Notes under the pieces: generated by a model
Told to the model about the DNA's origin: nothing
The model's input: only the letters and a program-made list of their open reading frames with translations
Database searches by the model: none
Translations under genes and position numbers: made by a program
DNA from: Sphingomonas koreensis
Lineage (GTDB): Bacteria > Pseudomonadota > Alphaproteobacteria > Sphingomonadales > Sphingomonadaceae
NCBI RefSeq assembly: GCF_002797435.1
Contig: NZ_PGEN01000001.1
Coordinates: forward strand, 4,214,501-4,278,500
DNA length: 64,000 bases
Direction: 5' to 3'
In this document: positions 54,315 to 63,465 of the stretch, piece after piece
Position numbering within the stretch: position 1 is the first letter of the stretch
Layout: every line of letters starts with the position of its first letter

Positions 54315-56624
54315 TCAGGCCGGCACCGTCGCTGCCAGCGCAAAGCCCTGAGGGCCCCGGAAGGTGTTCTGGGCGGTCACGCTGATCGTCCAGTCGCCCG
54401 CGGCGGCGTCCGCAACACGCACCTGCTCGACATTGTTGGCGCGATCGAACTGCTCGAACGGCAGCCGGTTGAGGCCGTGATTGCCGACATATTTGGTGCC
54501 GTCCGGAGCGATCAGCACCAGATCGAGATTGTGCTGGATGAACCGTGCCGGAGGGTCGGTCCAGGCCATGGTGACCGAGAGCGGACCGGACTTCGGGAGC
54601 GTGAGCTGCCGGATGAAGACCGCACGGCTCATGTTCCCGGCGATCAGCGCCTGTGGCGACGCATTGTCGATATCGGTGAAGGCCAGCGTGAAACCGGCAC
54701 CGGCGTCGAACGGAATTGCGCGAGCAAGGTTCAGCCGGCCATAGCCCTGGTGGAAATTGGGCTTGCCGATCCGGTCGTCGGTGAACGGTGCCCGATCGAT
54801 CCATTCGGTGCCGTTGATCAGCGTCGCCTTGAGCAGCGCCGCCGAAGGGCGAGCCTGCGCCCGCTGCGTGCGGTAATATTCGCGCACCACCGCCGCCGCA
54901 CCTGCGACCAGCGGTGCCGCCATGCTGGTGCCCGACATATATTGGTAGCGGGCGGGGTCCTGGGGGTAGGGATGGACCGGCGTTCCGGAATCATGGCTCC
55001 GCGCGGCAAGGATGCCGACACCCGGCGCGACCAGGTCCGGCTTGACCCGCCCGTCGTCGGACGGCCCGCGCGAAGATAGCGCCGCGACGATATCGGCGTC
55101 GCCCGTCAGGTCCAGGTCGGCCATTGCCGGACGCGTGGGTGCGCGCCGCCCGTCATAGTGGCGCCATTGCCGGGCGGCATAGGGCCCGTCCGGGCGTGGC
55201 GAACAGCATGCGCCGACGGTCAGCGCATTCTTCGCGCCCGCCGGTGAGGCGAGCGATCCCAGCCGGTTCCGGCCGACCGGATCGTCGATGTCCTGATCGC
55301 CGTCATTCCCCCCGGCGATGACCACGAGCAGGTCGGGGTGCGCATGGACGAACGCGTCGATATCGAGCGTGTCGAGCGTGTAGCGGCCGCCGACATAGGC
55401 GCCCCAGGAATAGTTCTGGATGCGTACGTCCGCCGCATAGGCCTCCTGCAGCATATCGGTCAGTCCGATGCCGAAGCGATAGGTCAGGGTCTCGTCGGCG
55501 ATGCTCTGCACGAACAGGCGGGCGGCGGGCGCGGCACCGCTCAGCAACCCGCCGCTCGCCGCGCCGCTCCCCGCCGCGATCGACGCGACATGCGTGCCAT
55601 GGCCCTTGGGGTCCCGCGAAGAGAGCGGGGTTTCGCGCAGGACGACGGTCACGCGGTTCCCGAAATCGGGATGGGCGGCATCGATCCCGGAATCGGCGAT
55701 GCCGATCGTCTCGCCCGTGCCCTGCCAGGGCAGGGGAGTGGCGAGCGGCACGCTGTTGCCGACCAGCGCGGCAAGCGCATAGCTCAGCATCGGCTCGGGC
55801 GGCACATAGCGCTCGACCAGTTCCACCGTGCCGTCGCGGCCCATGTCCGCGAGCAGCGCGGCCTCCGCCTCCGGGCCGGCGGTTACATGATAGCGCAGCC
55901 GGTCGCTGCCGCGTTCGACCCGCTCGACGCGCGGATCGAGCTCGAGCTGCGCCGCGAGCGAGGCCAGCCTCGCGACATCGGTGCAGCGGACATCGTAGAG
56001 CGCGGGCCCTTCGGCGGCCGCGATATCGGCCATGCCTTCGGGCGCATCGGCGCTCTTCATCAGGCCGCCTCCGGCCAGCGTGACCTCGACCGCGCCCGCC
56101 AGCCGGCGACCCACGGTTTCCCGAAGCCCGTAGCGGCCGAAGCTCAGCCAGTCGGCATCGGCGTCCGCCGATCTGATGCGCTCGCGGCGCGCGTTGACGG
56201 AGAAGCGGGACTTCCCGATCCGCGATCCCAGGGTCAGGCCCTGGTCTTCGATCCAGGCCTGCCGCTCGGCGGTCAGCGGTCCTGCCACGGTCGCGATCCA
56301 AAGCTCCTCGGGGGTGCTATCCTCCGCTACTGCCGCTGCTGCCGCGCCGCCGCCGTCGATGCTCTCGATCTGCACCCCGCTACCATAGGATGCCGGATCG
56401 GCAGCCTCATCGAGCATGGCGTCGATCGCCTCCGCGCCGGTTTCGGCAACGGCCTCCGGTACCGGCTCCGCGGTGAACAGGATGCCGGCAGCGCGCAGCG
56501 CCTCCATCGCCGGTTCGTCCGCCTCGGCGGTCAGATAGGGCCCGTTCTCGATCGTGTCCTCGCCGAGAATGTCGATCGCGGTCCGGCGTTCGCCTTCGGT
56601 CATCGGAAGGGCGGTGAGCTGCAT
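54315..56624 (-). CDS. S8 subtilisin-family serine peptidase without signal peptide
   Basis: The 769-residue protein has the complete catalytic set: Asp311 (GIADSGIDAAHPD), His342 (GHGTHVASIAAG), oxyanion Asn440 (IAGGND) and Ser567 (MSGTSMAAPLVAGAAA). About 300 residues precede the catalytic domain. They include an Ala-rich acidic segment near 55-105 and a region (about 205-275) that looks like a pro-peptide-type fold. The C-terminus (about 640-769) is a beta-sandwich, P-domain-like. The N-terminus is polar with no signal sequence, so the enzyme seems cytoplasmic or exported by another route. ATG 56624 has GGAGAG upstream and lies 9 bp after the amidohydrolase stop. Confidence 0.9.
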   Translation of the reverse strand: MQLTALPMTEGERRTAIDILGEDTIENGPYLTAEADEPAMEALRAAGILFTAEPVPEAVAETGAEAIDAMLDEAADPASYGSGVQIESIDGGGAAAAAVAEDSTPEELWIATVAGPLTAERQAWIEDQGLTLGSRIGKSRFSVNARRERIRSADADADWLSFGRYGLRETVGRRLAGAVEVTLAGGGLMKSADAPEGMADIAAAEGPALYDVRCTDVARLASLAAQLELDPRVERVERGSDRLRYHVTAGPEAEAALLADMGRDGTVELVERYVPPEPMLSYALAALVGNSVPLATPLPWQGTGETIGIADSGIDAAHPDFGNRVTVVLRETPLSSRDPKGHGTHVASIAAGSGAASGGLLSGAAPAARLFVQSIADETLTYRFGIGLTDMLQEAYAADVRIQNYSWGAYVGGRYTLDTLDIDAFVHAHPDLLVVIAGGNDGDQDIDDPVGRNRLGSLASPAGAKNALTVGACCSPRPDGPYAARQWRHYDGRRAPTRPAMADLDLTGDADIVAALSSRGPSDDGRVKPDLVAPGVGILAARSHDSGTPVHPYPQDPARYQYMSGTSMAAPLVAGAAAVVREYYRTQRAQARPSAALLKATLINGTEWIDRAPFTDDRIGKPNFHQGYGRLNLARAIPFDAGAGFTLAFTDIDNASPQALIAGNMSRAVFIRQLTLPKSGPLSVTMAWTDPPARFIQHNLDLVLIAPDGTKYVGNHGLNRLPFEQFDRANNVEQVRVADAAAGDWTISVTAQNTFRGPQGFALAATVPA

Positions 56625-56633
56625 CGGACTCTC

Positions 56634-59453
56634 CTATGCGTAGAAACGCCGCAACCCTCCCGGCCCCTTGAGAAAGGCGGGAAGGTGCGGAATCGAATCG
56701 AACACCGTCCAGTAATCCGGGTCGTTGATCACCGTGGCGGCGTCGAACGGCACCGAATCCGGGAGGGTGACGTCGGCCAGTTCCTCGATCTCGCCCCATT
56801 CGGGCTCCGGCGGCTGAAGATCGAGCTCGAGGTCGAGTGCAGCGCCGTCGTCGAACGGCTCGAACACCGTGGCGTCGCGCGCAGCCGGCAGGTCGGCAAA
56901 CGCCGCCGCTAGCGCGTCACGCGCGGCCGCGAAGCTGATGTGATTGAGCGGGGAGGATGGGTGGTCGAGGTTGAGCAGTCGCTCGCGGCCGCCGACGGGG
57001 AGCGCTTCGGTTCGCGGCCCGTCGAACCCCGCCGCCGCCATCAGCGCGCGGTCGCCATAGCGGGGGTGGCCGGCGATCACCACCATGCGCACATTGGCTT
57101 CGTTGGCGCGCAGCAGGTTGGCGTAAGGGTCGGGATCGATCGGATCGAGGATCGTCAGATCGGCGTGATAGCCCGGGCGGATCTGACCCAGCCGGTCGCC
57201 CCAGCCCGCGATCGCGAATGCGTCCATGGTGATCGCCCGCGCCAGCTGCTCGTCGGCGATCGGGGCGCCCTGCGCCGCCGCGGTCAGCGAAGCGATCTTG
57301 ATCTCCTGCAGGATGTTGCGGCTGCCTGATGGCGTCCAGTCGCTTCCCAGCGCGAACCGCACCCCCGATGCTGTCATCGCGGCGACGTCGAGGGTCTGGC
57401 CATAAAGCACGGCGTTGCTGAAGGGCGACCAGACGACCGATGCGCCGGCGGCGGCGAGCGTGGCATAGTCGGGCGTGTTCAGGCCCAGGCTGTGCACGCC
57501 GACCAGTGTCGGCCGGATCAGGTTATTGTCCGCCAGCAGCTGAAACTGGCGATGTGCGTTGGCGTCCACGCCTTCGGAAAGATGGAAGAAGAATTGGCGG
57601 CCGCGCGAAAGCGATGTGCGGAACTTCTCGATCGCTTCCGGCTGATCCTTGAGGTCCAGGATGGCGTGGCCGATCGGTGGCAGGTCCACGTCGTCTGAGG
57701 CTTCGAAATTGCGGACGAGGCCGGGATAGAGCTTGTCGCTGTGCCTGTACTTGCTCTTCATCCCCTGGCCGGAGGTAACTCCGCCCAGCAGCAATTTCAC
57801 TTCGACGTAGCGGATCAGCGCCTTCACCAGATCCTGGCGGTTGGCGACGACTTCCATCGGCATGCCAACGGCACGCTTGTAGCCCGGCTTGCGCAGCCAT
57901 TGCGACCGGTTGGTCGACTTTGGATCGGGCCACCACAGGCTCAGCGCGTTATAGGCCAGATGGTTGTGGAGATCGGCGAGACCCGGATAGATCACCCCGC
58001 CGGTATCGACCGGCGTCACGCCCTCGAACCCGGCCGGCGGCGGCGCATCGGCGTCACGGACGTCGATGATCGATCCGCGGTGCAGATAGACGGTTCCGCG
58101 TTCGACCGGTGGCCCTGACATCGGAACGATCTTGCCGCGCAGGGCCAGTCTCGGCGCATCGCGCGCCGCATCGTCGAACGCCATGATCTCGCTGGTGTCG
58201 GACATCTTGCGCTCCCCTTGGGTGAAGGCGGCCAGCAGCCGCTGATGTTCGGCACGCTCGGCCAGCGGATCGGGCGTGCCGGAATCGGCCATGGCGCCGA
58301 TCGCGGCACCGGCGAGCGGCTGCAATTCGGCGCGATAGGCACAGTCTCCGATCCGGTAGAGCGCGTTGTCGCAGAACAGGCAGCCGCCGCGCGGGCGCGT
58401 CAGATGGCCGGTGGATGGGTTGAGTGCGAGCCTTCCGGCGTGGACCTCTGCCGCCAGATGATCGACGATGGCGTCGCGCGCTTGCGCGAACTCGTCCTGC
58501 CGCGCCGAGGCGTGGGGGGAAAAGACGATACGTGCGTCGAGCTCCTCGCCCGTCGCGGTCCGGCCGAACCGCAGGCGGATCTCGCGCTTGAGCAGCTCGG
58601 CGATCGGTTCGCCGGGGCGCGGGTCGCCCTGGGTGAAATGGTCGCGCATCGCGATGACGAAGGCGTCGGCCGTGGTCTGGCTGAAGACGATGACGACGCG
58701 GGGCAGCGTCTGCAGCATCTGGCGCAGGAAATAGCGCCGGTCGTGGAAACACTCCTTGACGATCCCGCGCGCGCCGGCCTCGCCCATCACCGGCATCGGC
58801 GGATTGCCGGCCACGGGCCGGGTGGTCCAGCGCGCCGATCCGCACGCCACCATATTGGCGTAGGCGATGTCCTCGCCGACGGTGAGCTCGTGACCGGTCC
58901 AGCCCATCCGCTGCGCCAGCGCATCGAGCAGCGACTGATAGCCATGGTACATGGTGACCGGTGCTGGCTCGACCGGAATGTCCTCGCCCTCGCGCGTCAG
59001 GCCGCGCGTCTCATAGGGACCGTCGGCGCGATCGCCCCGCAGCGCGTCGAACGCTGCCATCGGGATCCGCAGCTTCTCGGTCGCGCGCCAGCGGAAGTGA
59101 TGCGCGTACTGAAGATAATCCTCGAAATAGGGGTGGACGGCGTTGCGCGATCCGTTGGTCCATCCCGGCAGATTCGGATTGATGCCGACCGCGAGGATCG
59201 GCGCCTTGCGGCATCCGCTCAGGATCTCGGGAACCAGCGGCCGCTTGCCGGCATAGACGCTTTGCTGGACCACGCCCGGTTGGGCGGGCGCGCCGGTGTC
59301 GCGATAGTCATAGCTGTGGAACGCACCCCATTGGCCGAAATGCGCGCAGGGATGCGGTGCACCGGCGCCGTCATAGGTGCGCCGCATCGCCTGGCACGGC
59401 ATCACCTCCAGCGCCAGTTCGACCTCGACCGGAAGGGTGCGGTTGGCGGGCAT
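56634..59453 (-). CDS. fusion of a possible UDG-like domain with a metal-dependent amidohydrolase
   Basis: The 939-residue product has two parts. Residues 420-930 are an amidohydrolase of the atrazine hydrolase/deaminase type, with metal ligands H496 and H498 (DLHNHLAYN), H624 (FHLSEG), H654 (VHSLGL) and D705 (LGSDWTP) all present. Residues 1-380 show AVGINPNLPGW, VVIVFSQTTADAFV and VFSPHASARQDEF, resembling the strand and loop motifs of the uracil-DNA-glycosylase superfamily (weak match). A CxxC-x9-C cluster (C358, C361, C371) follows. At the junction an in-frame ATG (58205) is preceded by AAGGGGAG at ideal spacing, so a separate shorter amidohydrolase may also be made. It lies 1 bp after the previous gene. 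Confidence 0.72.
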   Translation of the reverse strand: MPANRTLPVEVELALEVMPCQAMRRTYDGAGAPHPCAHFGQWGAFHSYDYRDTGAPAQPGVVQQSVYAGKRPLVPEILSGCRKAPILAVGINPNLPGWTNGSRNAVHPYFEDYLQYAHHFRWRATEKLRIPMAAFDALRGDRADGPYETRGLTREGEDIPVEPAPVTMYHGYQSLLDALAQRMGWTGHELTVGEDIAYANMVACGSARWTTRPVAGNPPMPVMGEAGARGIVKECFHDRRYFLRQMLQTLPRVVIVFSQTTADAFVIAMRDHFTQGDPRPGEPIAELLKREIRLRFGRTATGEELDARIVFSPHASARQDEFAQARDAIVDHLAAEVHAGRLALNPSTGHLTRPRGGCLFCDNALYRIGDCAYRAELQPLAGAAIGAMADSGTPDPLAERAEHQRLLAAFTQGERKMSDTSEIMAFDDAARDAPRLALRGKIVPMSGPPVERGTVYLHRGSIIDVRDADAPPPAGFEGVTPVDTGGVIYPGLADLHNHLAYNALSLWWPDPKSTNRSQWLRKPGYKRAVGMPMEVVANRQDLVKALIRYVEVKLLLGGVTSGQGMKSKYRHSDKLYPGLVRNFEASDDVDLPPIGHAILDLKDQPEAIEKFRTSLSRGRQFFFHLSEGVDANAHRQFQLLADNNLIRPTLVGVHSLGLNTPDYATLAAAGASVVWSPFSNAVLYGQTLDVAAMTASGVRFALGSDWTPSGSRNILQEIKIASLTAAAQGAPIADEQLARAITMDAFAIAGWGDRLGQIRPGYHADLTILDPIDPDPYANLLRANEANVRMVVIAGHPRYGDRALMAAAGFDGPRTEALPVGGRERLLNLDHPSSPLNHISFAAARDALAAAFADLPAARDATVFEPFDDGAALDLELDLQPPEPEWGEIEELADVTLPDSVPFDAATVINDPDYWTVFDSIPHLPAFLKGPGGLRRFYA

Positions 59454-59454
59454 G

Positions 59455-60675
59455 TCAGGCGACCATCGCCCACACGGCGATCGCGCTGTTCACGCTCGTC
59501 CAATAGCCATAGGTCTCATAGTACCAGACCGCCCAATGCGCCTGCATGTCCAGGCTGCGGCGCAGCTCCGGCGGGATGCCGGGGGTCTCGCGGTTGGGCA
59601 GGCGCCCGTTGATCTGCGGGTCCGATGCGTTGCGGATGACGAGCCAGTCGGGCGCCGGCCGGCCTTCCGCCTTGCGCGTCTCGACCACCAGGCCAAGCAC
59701 GGCATCGCCCATTTCCACCCCGCAACCCTGTTCCCACAGCCGGTTGGTCGAGGTGCCGAACTCGAAGAAGTCGGTCGTCAGGATCGGATGGAAGGCCGGG
59801 AAATCGACGCCGTCGATCTTGAAATCGGGCGTATTGGCAAATCCCGGCAGGGAGCCGCCCTGCGGCCAGTCATATTTGGTGTGCGGCGGTCCGAAGCCGG
59901 GCTCGACCAGCTTGTCGGCATGGTGCGCCAGCAAGGTGCGTGCCGCTGCGAGCCGCGCGGTCGGGATCGTGAAGGTGTCGCAGCGATACGCATCGTGCGC
60001 GAAATCCTCCTGGGCGAACTCGCGGCTGAGCCGGAACTTCGCGCCGCGCGTGATCACCACGTCGCCAAGCTCGTGCGGCGGGCAGTTCATGCCGCCCACC
60101 GACAGCGTGTCGTCCGGGGCGAAGGTTGCGCCCGCGGTGCCGACGGTGATCACCAGCGACGGCTTCACCTCGTCGATCATCTGCTCGAACAGGTCCCGGA
60201 CCGGCAGCGTCGCCTTGCCCGGAGCGGTCCGTTTGCCGTCCTGGTTCAGGTGCAGCTCGGATTTGAAGCACAGGATCCTTTTGCCTGCGATGGTGGTGCG
60301 GAAATAGGAACCGAGCCGCCGGACCTTGCGCGAGGGTGCACCGTCGCGGATCTGCGGCTCGTAATGGTCCTGGAAACGGCGGGCGTAGCGCGCCCAGCTG
60401 TTGCGGCCGAAGCCGGGGGTCAGCACATCGGCGAGCGCTTCATGCTCGGCCACGGTCCAGGTGACCACCAGCACATCGGCTTCGGGCAGTTCGTCACCGG
60501 GCTGGGGCATCTCGCCGGGGCCCCAGGGTTCGGGCACCGGGCGGGCGCCGGCGGGCCAGGGCAGGCCGAGGTCGAGGAACGGTGTCGCCGCCAGCGGTGC
60601 CGGGCTGAAGTCGCTGTCGTCGAGTCCGAAGTCGATGATCTCGCGCGCGAAGTCGGGACGTTGCGGTTGTGGCAT
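59455..60675 (-). CDS. nucleoside phosphorylase / nucleosidase-like protein
   Basis: The 406-residue protein has features of the PNP/MTA-SAH nucleosidase fold: LVITVGTAGA (174-183), GDVVITRGAKF, VEMGDAVLGLVV (320-331) and VIRNASDPQ (346-354), whose Asp aligns with the catalytic Asp of that family. About 65 N-terminal residues and an insertion between 255 and 300 make it much longer than typical members (about 230-250). It would cleave or bind a nucleoside; the substrate is unknown. ATG 60675 follows the previous stop by 3 bp, with AAGGGGGG upstream. It is followed by the amidohydrolase fusion. Confidence 0.68.
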   Translation of the reverse strand: MPQPQRPDFAREIIDFGLDDSDFSPAPLAATPFLDLGLPWPAGARPVPEPWGPGEMPQPGDELPEADVLVVTWTVAEHEALADVLTPGFGRNSWARYARRFQDHYEPQIRDGAPSRKVRRLGSYFRTTIAGKRILCFKSELHLNQDGKRTAPGKATLPVRDLFEQMIDEVKPSLVITVGTAGATFAPDDTLSVGGMNCPPHELGDVVITRGAKFRLSREFAQEDFAHDAYRCDTFTIPTARLAAARTLLAHHADKLVEPGFGPPHTKYDWPQGGSLPGFANTPDFKIDGVDFPAFHPILTTDFFEFGTSTNRLWEQGCGVEMGDAVLGLVVETRKAEGRPAPDWLVIRNASDPQINGRLPNRETPGIPPELRRSLDMQAHWAVWYYETYGYWTSVNSAIAVWAMVA

Positions 60676-60678
60676 GAT

Positions 60679-62256
60679 CTACCCCCCTTGGGCCGGTGGA
60701 AAACAGGTGATCCGCAGGTCGCGGAAGGTGAAATGGTTGGGCAGGATCGGCTCGTACTGGGACGGGTCCGATTCCTTCTCCTGGCGCCAGCGCTTGCCGA
60801 CGCAGCGCAGATGGACGGTGCGGTTCAGGCTCTCGTTGGCGATGACGCCGACGCAGACCCAGTCGCGTGGCGAGACCGGATTGTCCTGAGCGTCGACGGG
60901 GTCGCGATAATAGGCGGCGTGGAATGCGCCGCGGCGCTCGAGGCGCAGGCGGCCGCCATGCGGCGTGCGCCCTTCGGACACCGGCCGGCCATACTGGTTG
61001 CTGTCATATTCGGAGCCGAGGTTCCAGTTGATCCGGAACCCGTCATCCTCGTCATGCTCCACGCCGACATAGGGCGGCGCGCCATGCGGGTCGTAGAAGC
61101 TGTCCTTGTCGCGGAAACTCTGCGGCGGAGCGGCCCGGTGGGCGCCCGGATCGACATTGGTGATCGCCATCTCCAGCGTCGTCGCCTGCCCGACGCGCGC
61201 GACGCGGTACGCGACTTCCGCCGCAAAATCGTCACCAATCCCCCGCACCACCCCAACCCCGCCGCCCGAATAGAAGGGCCATTCCCTCGCGACGTTGATC
61301 AGGTCCCATTCGAGCCGATCGAGCCGGCGTTCGATCGCCGATCCGCCACCACCCGGCATCGGACCGGCATAGTGCGCGATCTCGACATGGACCCCGTCAT
61401 CGCAATGCACGTTCGCGAAGCGGTTCGCTTTGGCATAGCCGAGCGCGAACTGACGCCGATCGATCTCGCGTCCCGCGAAGTCGGATGAAGTGTGGACGTA
61501 GGACGGGCGCAGTCGTTCGACATCGAAGGTCGATCCGGTGCAGACCCCCCAGATCCAGGCGGCGCCCGCCAGCGCGTCGAGGGTCGCGGCATCGGCGCCA
61601 TGATCGTCGAGCACGGCACAGATCCCCATCGGCCATTCGCCCGCGGACTGTCGGTCGCGCAGATCGGTGCCGACACGGGTCCAGTCATTGCCGTCGTGCA
61701 GCAGTGCGGCGCGCAGCAGCAGCAGATCGGCATCGTCTGCGACGACGTTGGTATCGTCCGACCAGAACGCGGTACGGAGTGCCGGGCGGCGCGCCCGCGC
61801 ATCGGCTAGCCGTGCCGGAGAGTCACCGATCAGCATCACCGCGTTCAGTCGTCCGCGACTCTCGCAGAGCGCGAGGCTCGGCTCTGCTGCCGTACCCGCG
61901 TCGAGCAATAGCGTGACGTCGCGCGGCAGGGCGTCGATGACGTCGTCGAGCCGGGGAAGCCTGAGCCGCCGGGCGGGCACCGCGGGATCGCAATAGTGAA
62001 AGCTTCCCGCCGGGGTGTGCCGGGGCAACCAGCCTGCCGAGAAATCATGGGCCTGAAGATCGGCGAAGCTGCTCGTCGAGATCAGGGCGGTGGAGCCGGG
62101 AACGTGATCGTCGTCCGCCGGCACCAGCACGCCGTCGGCGGTCTGTTTCACGCCGATCAACAGCGCATCGGCGCCGCCCGTATAGGCGCTGGTCAGCGCG
62201 GCGAGACTGTTGGCGGGAGCATGGAGGCGGTTTCCGCCCAGAGCGATGATCCTCAT
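60679..62256 (-). CDS. GDPD-fold protein lacking catalytic residues, with unknown C-terminal domain
   Basis: The 525-residue protein begins like a glycerophosphodiester phosphodiesterase barrel (RIIALGGNRLHAPANSLAAL, then TADGVLVPADDD). The catalytic His of the HRG motif and the Glu/Asp of the E-x-D metal site are replaced (GGNRL and LLIGV). The second His motif reads ADDD. Residues up to about 290 fit the barrel. The remaining part is beta-rich with FRINWNLGSEYDSNQYG and an acidic surface, which I do not recognise. Activity as a phosphodiesterase is therefore unlikely; a binding or structural role is possible. ATG 62256 has GGAGG 8 nt upstream. Confidence 0.6.
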   Translation of the reverse strand: MRIIALGGNRLHAPANSLAALTSAYTGGADALLIGVKQTADGVLVPADDDHVPGSTALISTSSFADLQAHDFSAGWLPRHTPAGSFHYCDPAVPARRLRLPRLDDVIDALPRDVTLLLDAGTAAEPSLALCESRGRLNAVMLIGDSPARLADARARRPALRTAFWSDDTNVVADDADLLLLRAALLHDGNDWTRVGTDLRDRQSAGEWPMGICAVLDDHGADAATLDALAGAAWIWGVCTGSTFDVERLRPSYVHTSSDFAGREIDRRQFALGYAKANRFANVHCDDGVHVEIAHYAGPMPGGGGSAIERRLDRLEWDLINVAREWPFYSGGGVGVVRGIGDDFAAEVAYRVARVGQATTLEMAITNVDPGAHRAAPPQSFRDKDSFYDPHGAPPYVGVEHDEDDGFRINWNLGSEYDSNQYGRPVSEGRTPHGGRLRLERRGAFHAAYYRDPVDAQDNPVSPRDWVCVGVIANESLNRTVHLRCVGKRWRQEKESDPSQYEPILPNHFTFRDLRITCFPPAQGG

Positions 62257-62269
62257 CGTGTCGCCTCCT

Positions 62270-63130
62270 TCACCACGCCACCGCCGGCGCGCCGAGCCTG
62301 GCGAGCGCCACGTTCACGCGTTCGAGCGGATTGCCCTTGGCCAGATATCCGTTCGGGCCGACGGTATTGGGGTGGGGGTGGACGACGGATGCGATGCGAT
62401 CGGCGTAGCCGCCAGCTTCGGCACGGGCCTGGACGCCGCTTTCCGCGAACAGCTTCTTCGCAAACCCGCCGAGCAGCAGGAACACCGTCGGACGCCCCGG
62501 CCGCTCGGCGAGCTCCTGGAGCAGGCGGCGCATCAGCGGCCGCCACATCGCGATATGCGCCTTCTGCTCTTCGCCCCCGCCGGGGACGAAACGCGTCAGC
62601 GTCCAGCCGGCGTTGACGAACAGCACGCCGCCAGCCTGAAGCCGGTCGAAATAGGCGCCGAGCGGCTCGAGGGAGATGTCGCCCGCCGCAGCGGCCGCGC
62701 GGACCCGCTGCCAGTCGCCCGGCGTTCGCGCGAAATCGGGCTCGCCGTAGCGCAGTGCCGTTGCCGATTGCATCAGCCGTTGCAGGCTGATCGCGACCGA
62801 CGCTTGCCAGCCGGCCAGCGCCCCGTCCTCGAACGCGCGGCCAGTGGCCCGCGACGCGCGAGGGTAGGGATCCTGCCCGATCAGCACCACGCGAACCGCA
62901 TCGGGAACGACGCCATCGAACGCGCGGAAGATATGCGCGCCGGCAGGGGCGCCCGGGAGGGGGCGGGAGCGAAGCGGCGGGATCACCGGATGCTCCGCGT
63001 CATAGGTCAGCTCCAGCGGGACCGCGCCGAAATCGGGTTCGACCTCACCGAACAGGCTCCGCCAGGCAGGGTTGAGATCGTCTCGCCACCCGGCGAGATA
63101 AGTCTCCAGATGGGTGCGGAGCGTGACCAT
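62270..63130 (-). CDS. uracil-DNA glycosylase-like protein (family 1-type motifs)
   Basis: The 286-residue protein has VVLIGQDPYPRASRATGRAF (81-100), where Asp in GQDPYP is the catalytic Asp position of family 1 UDG. It also has GVLFVNAGWTLTR, LLLGGFAKK and SVVHPHPNTVG. Family 1 has HPSP in the last motif, here HPHPN, and Pro follows Tyr in GQDPYP, so it is divergent. It may act on uracil in DNA or on another nucleobase. An ATG at 63130 overlaps the Dabb stop by 1 nt (TGATG); a GTG at 63133 is the alternative. Location in a tight operon with metabolic-type genes is unusual for a repair enzyme. Confidence 0.78.
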   Translation of the reverse strand: MVTLRTHLETYLAGWRDDLNPAWRSLFGEVEPDFGAVPLELTYDAEHPVIPPLRSRPLPGAPAGAHIFRAFDGVVPDAVRVVLIGQDPYPRASRATGRAFEDGALAGWQASVAISLQRLMQSATALRYGEPDFARTPGDWQRVRAAAAAGDISLEPLGAYFDRLQAGGVLFVNAGWTLTRFVPGGGEEQKAHIAMWRPLMRRLLQELAERPGRPTVFLLLGGFAKKLFAESGVQARAEAGGYADRIASVVHPHPNTVGPNGYLAKGNPLERVNVALARLGAPAVAW

Positions 63131-63465
63131 CACCTCATCCCCGAAAGCACGGTGCTGCCGATCGGCAGGTCGAACACCATCGCCTCGCGGAAGAAGCCGT
63201 TGGCGGTCGCTTCGGTCAGCCGGTCATGCGCCGGATGGCTGAGGAAGCGGTCGCGCTCCGCTGCTCCGGTAAAGGTCATGACGGCGCCGAAATCCCAACC
63301 GCGCGCCAGCCGCGACGGGCTGACATTGCGACCTGCCTCGATGCCGAGGACTTCTGGAATTTCGCCGGGCAGCGCTTCGAACTGGGCTTCGACCTGCGTC
63401 AGCCGATCCGGATCGAGGTTTTCGACAAGCCGGTAGACGACGACATGGCAGAGTCGGGCGGTCAT
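63130..63465 (-). CDS. Dabb (stress-responsive A/B barrel) domain protein
   Basis: The 111-residue protein has the Dabb ferredoxin-like pattern: CHVVVYRLVENL at the start, VLGIEAGRNVSPSRLARGWDFGAVMTF in the middle and DRFLSHPAHDRL. These domains often dimerise and take part in small-molecule or aldol-type chemistry, but many have no known role. The start overlaps the GMC gene stop by 4 bp (ATGA), and the stop overlaps the UDG-like gene. The organisation supports translational coupling. Confidence 0.85.
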   Translation of the reverse strand: MTARLCHVVVYRLVENLDPDRLTQVEAQFEALPGEIPEVLGIEAGRNVSPSRLARGWDFGAVMTFTGAAERDRFLSHPAHDRLTEATANGFFREAMVFDLPIGSTVLSGMR

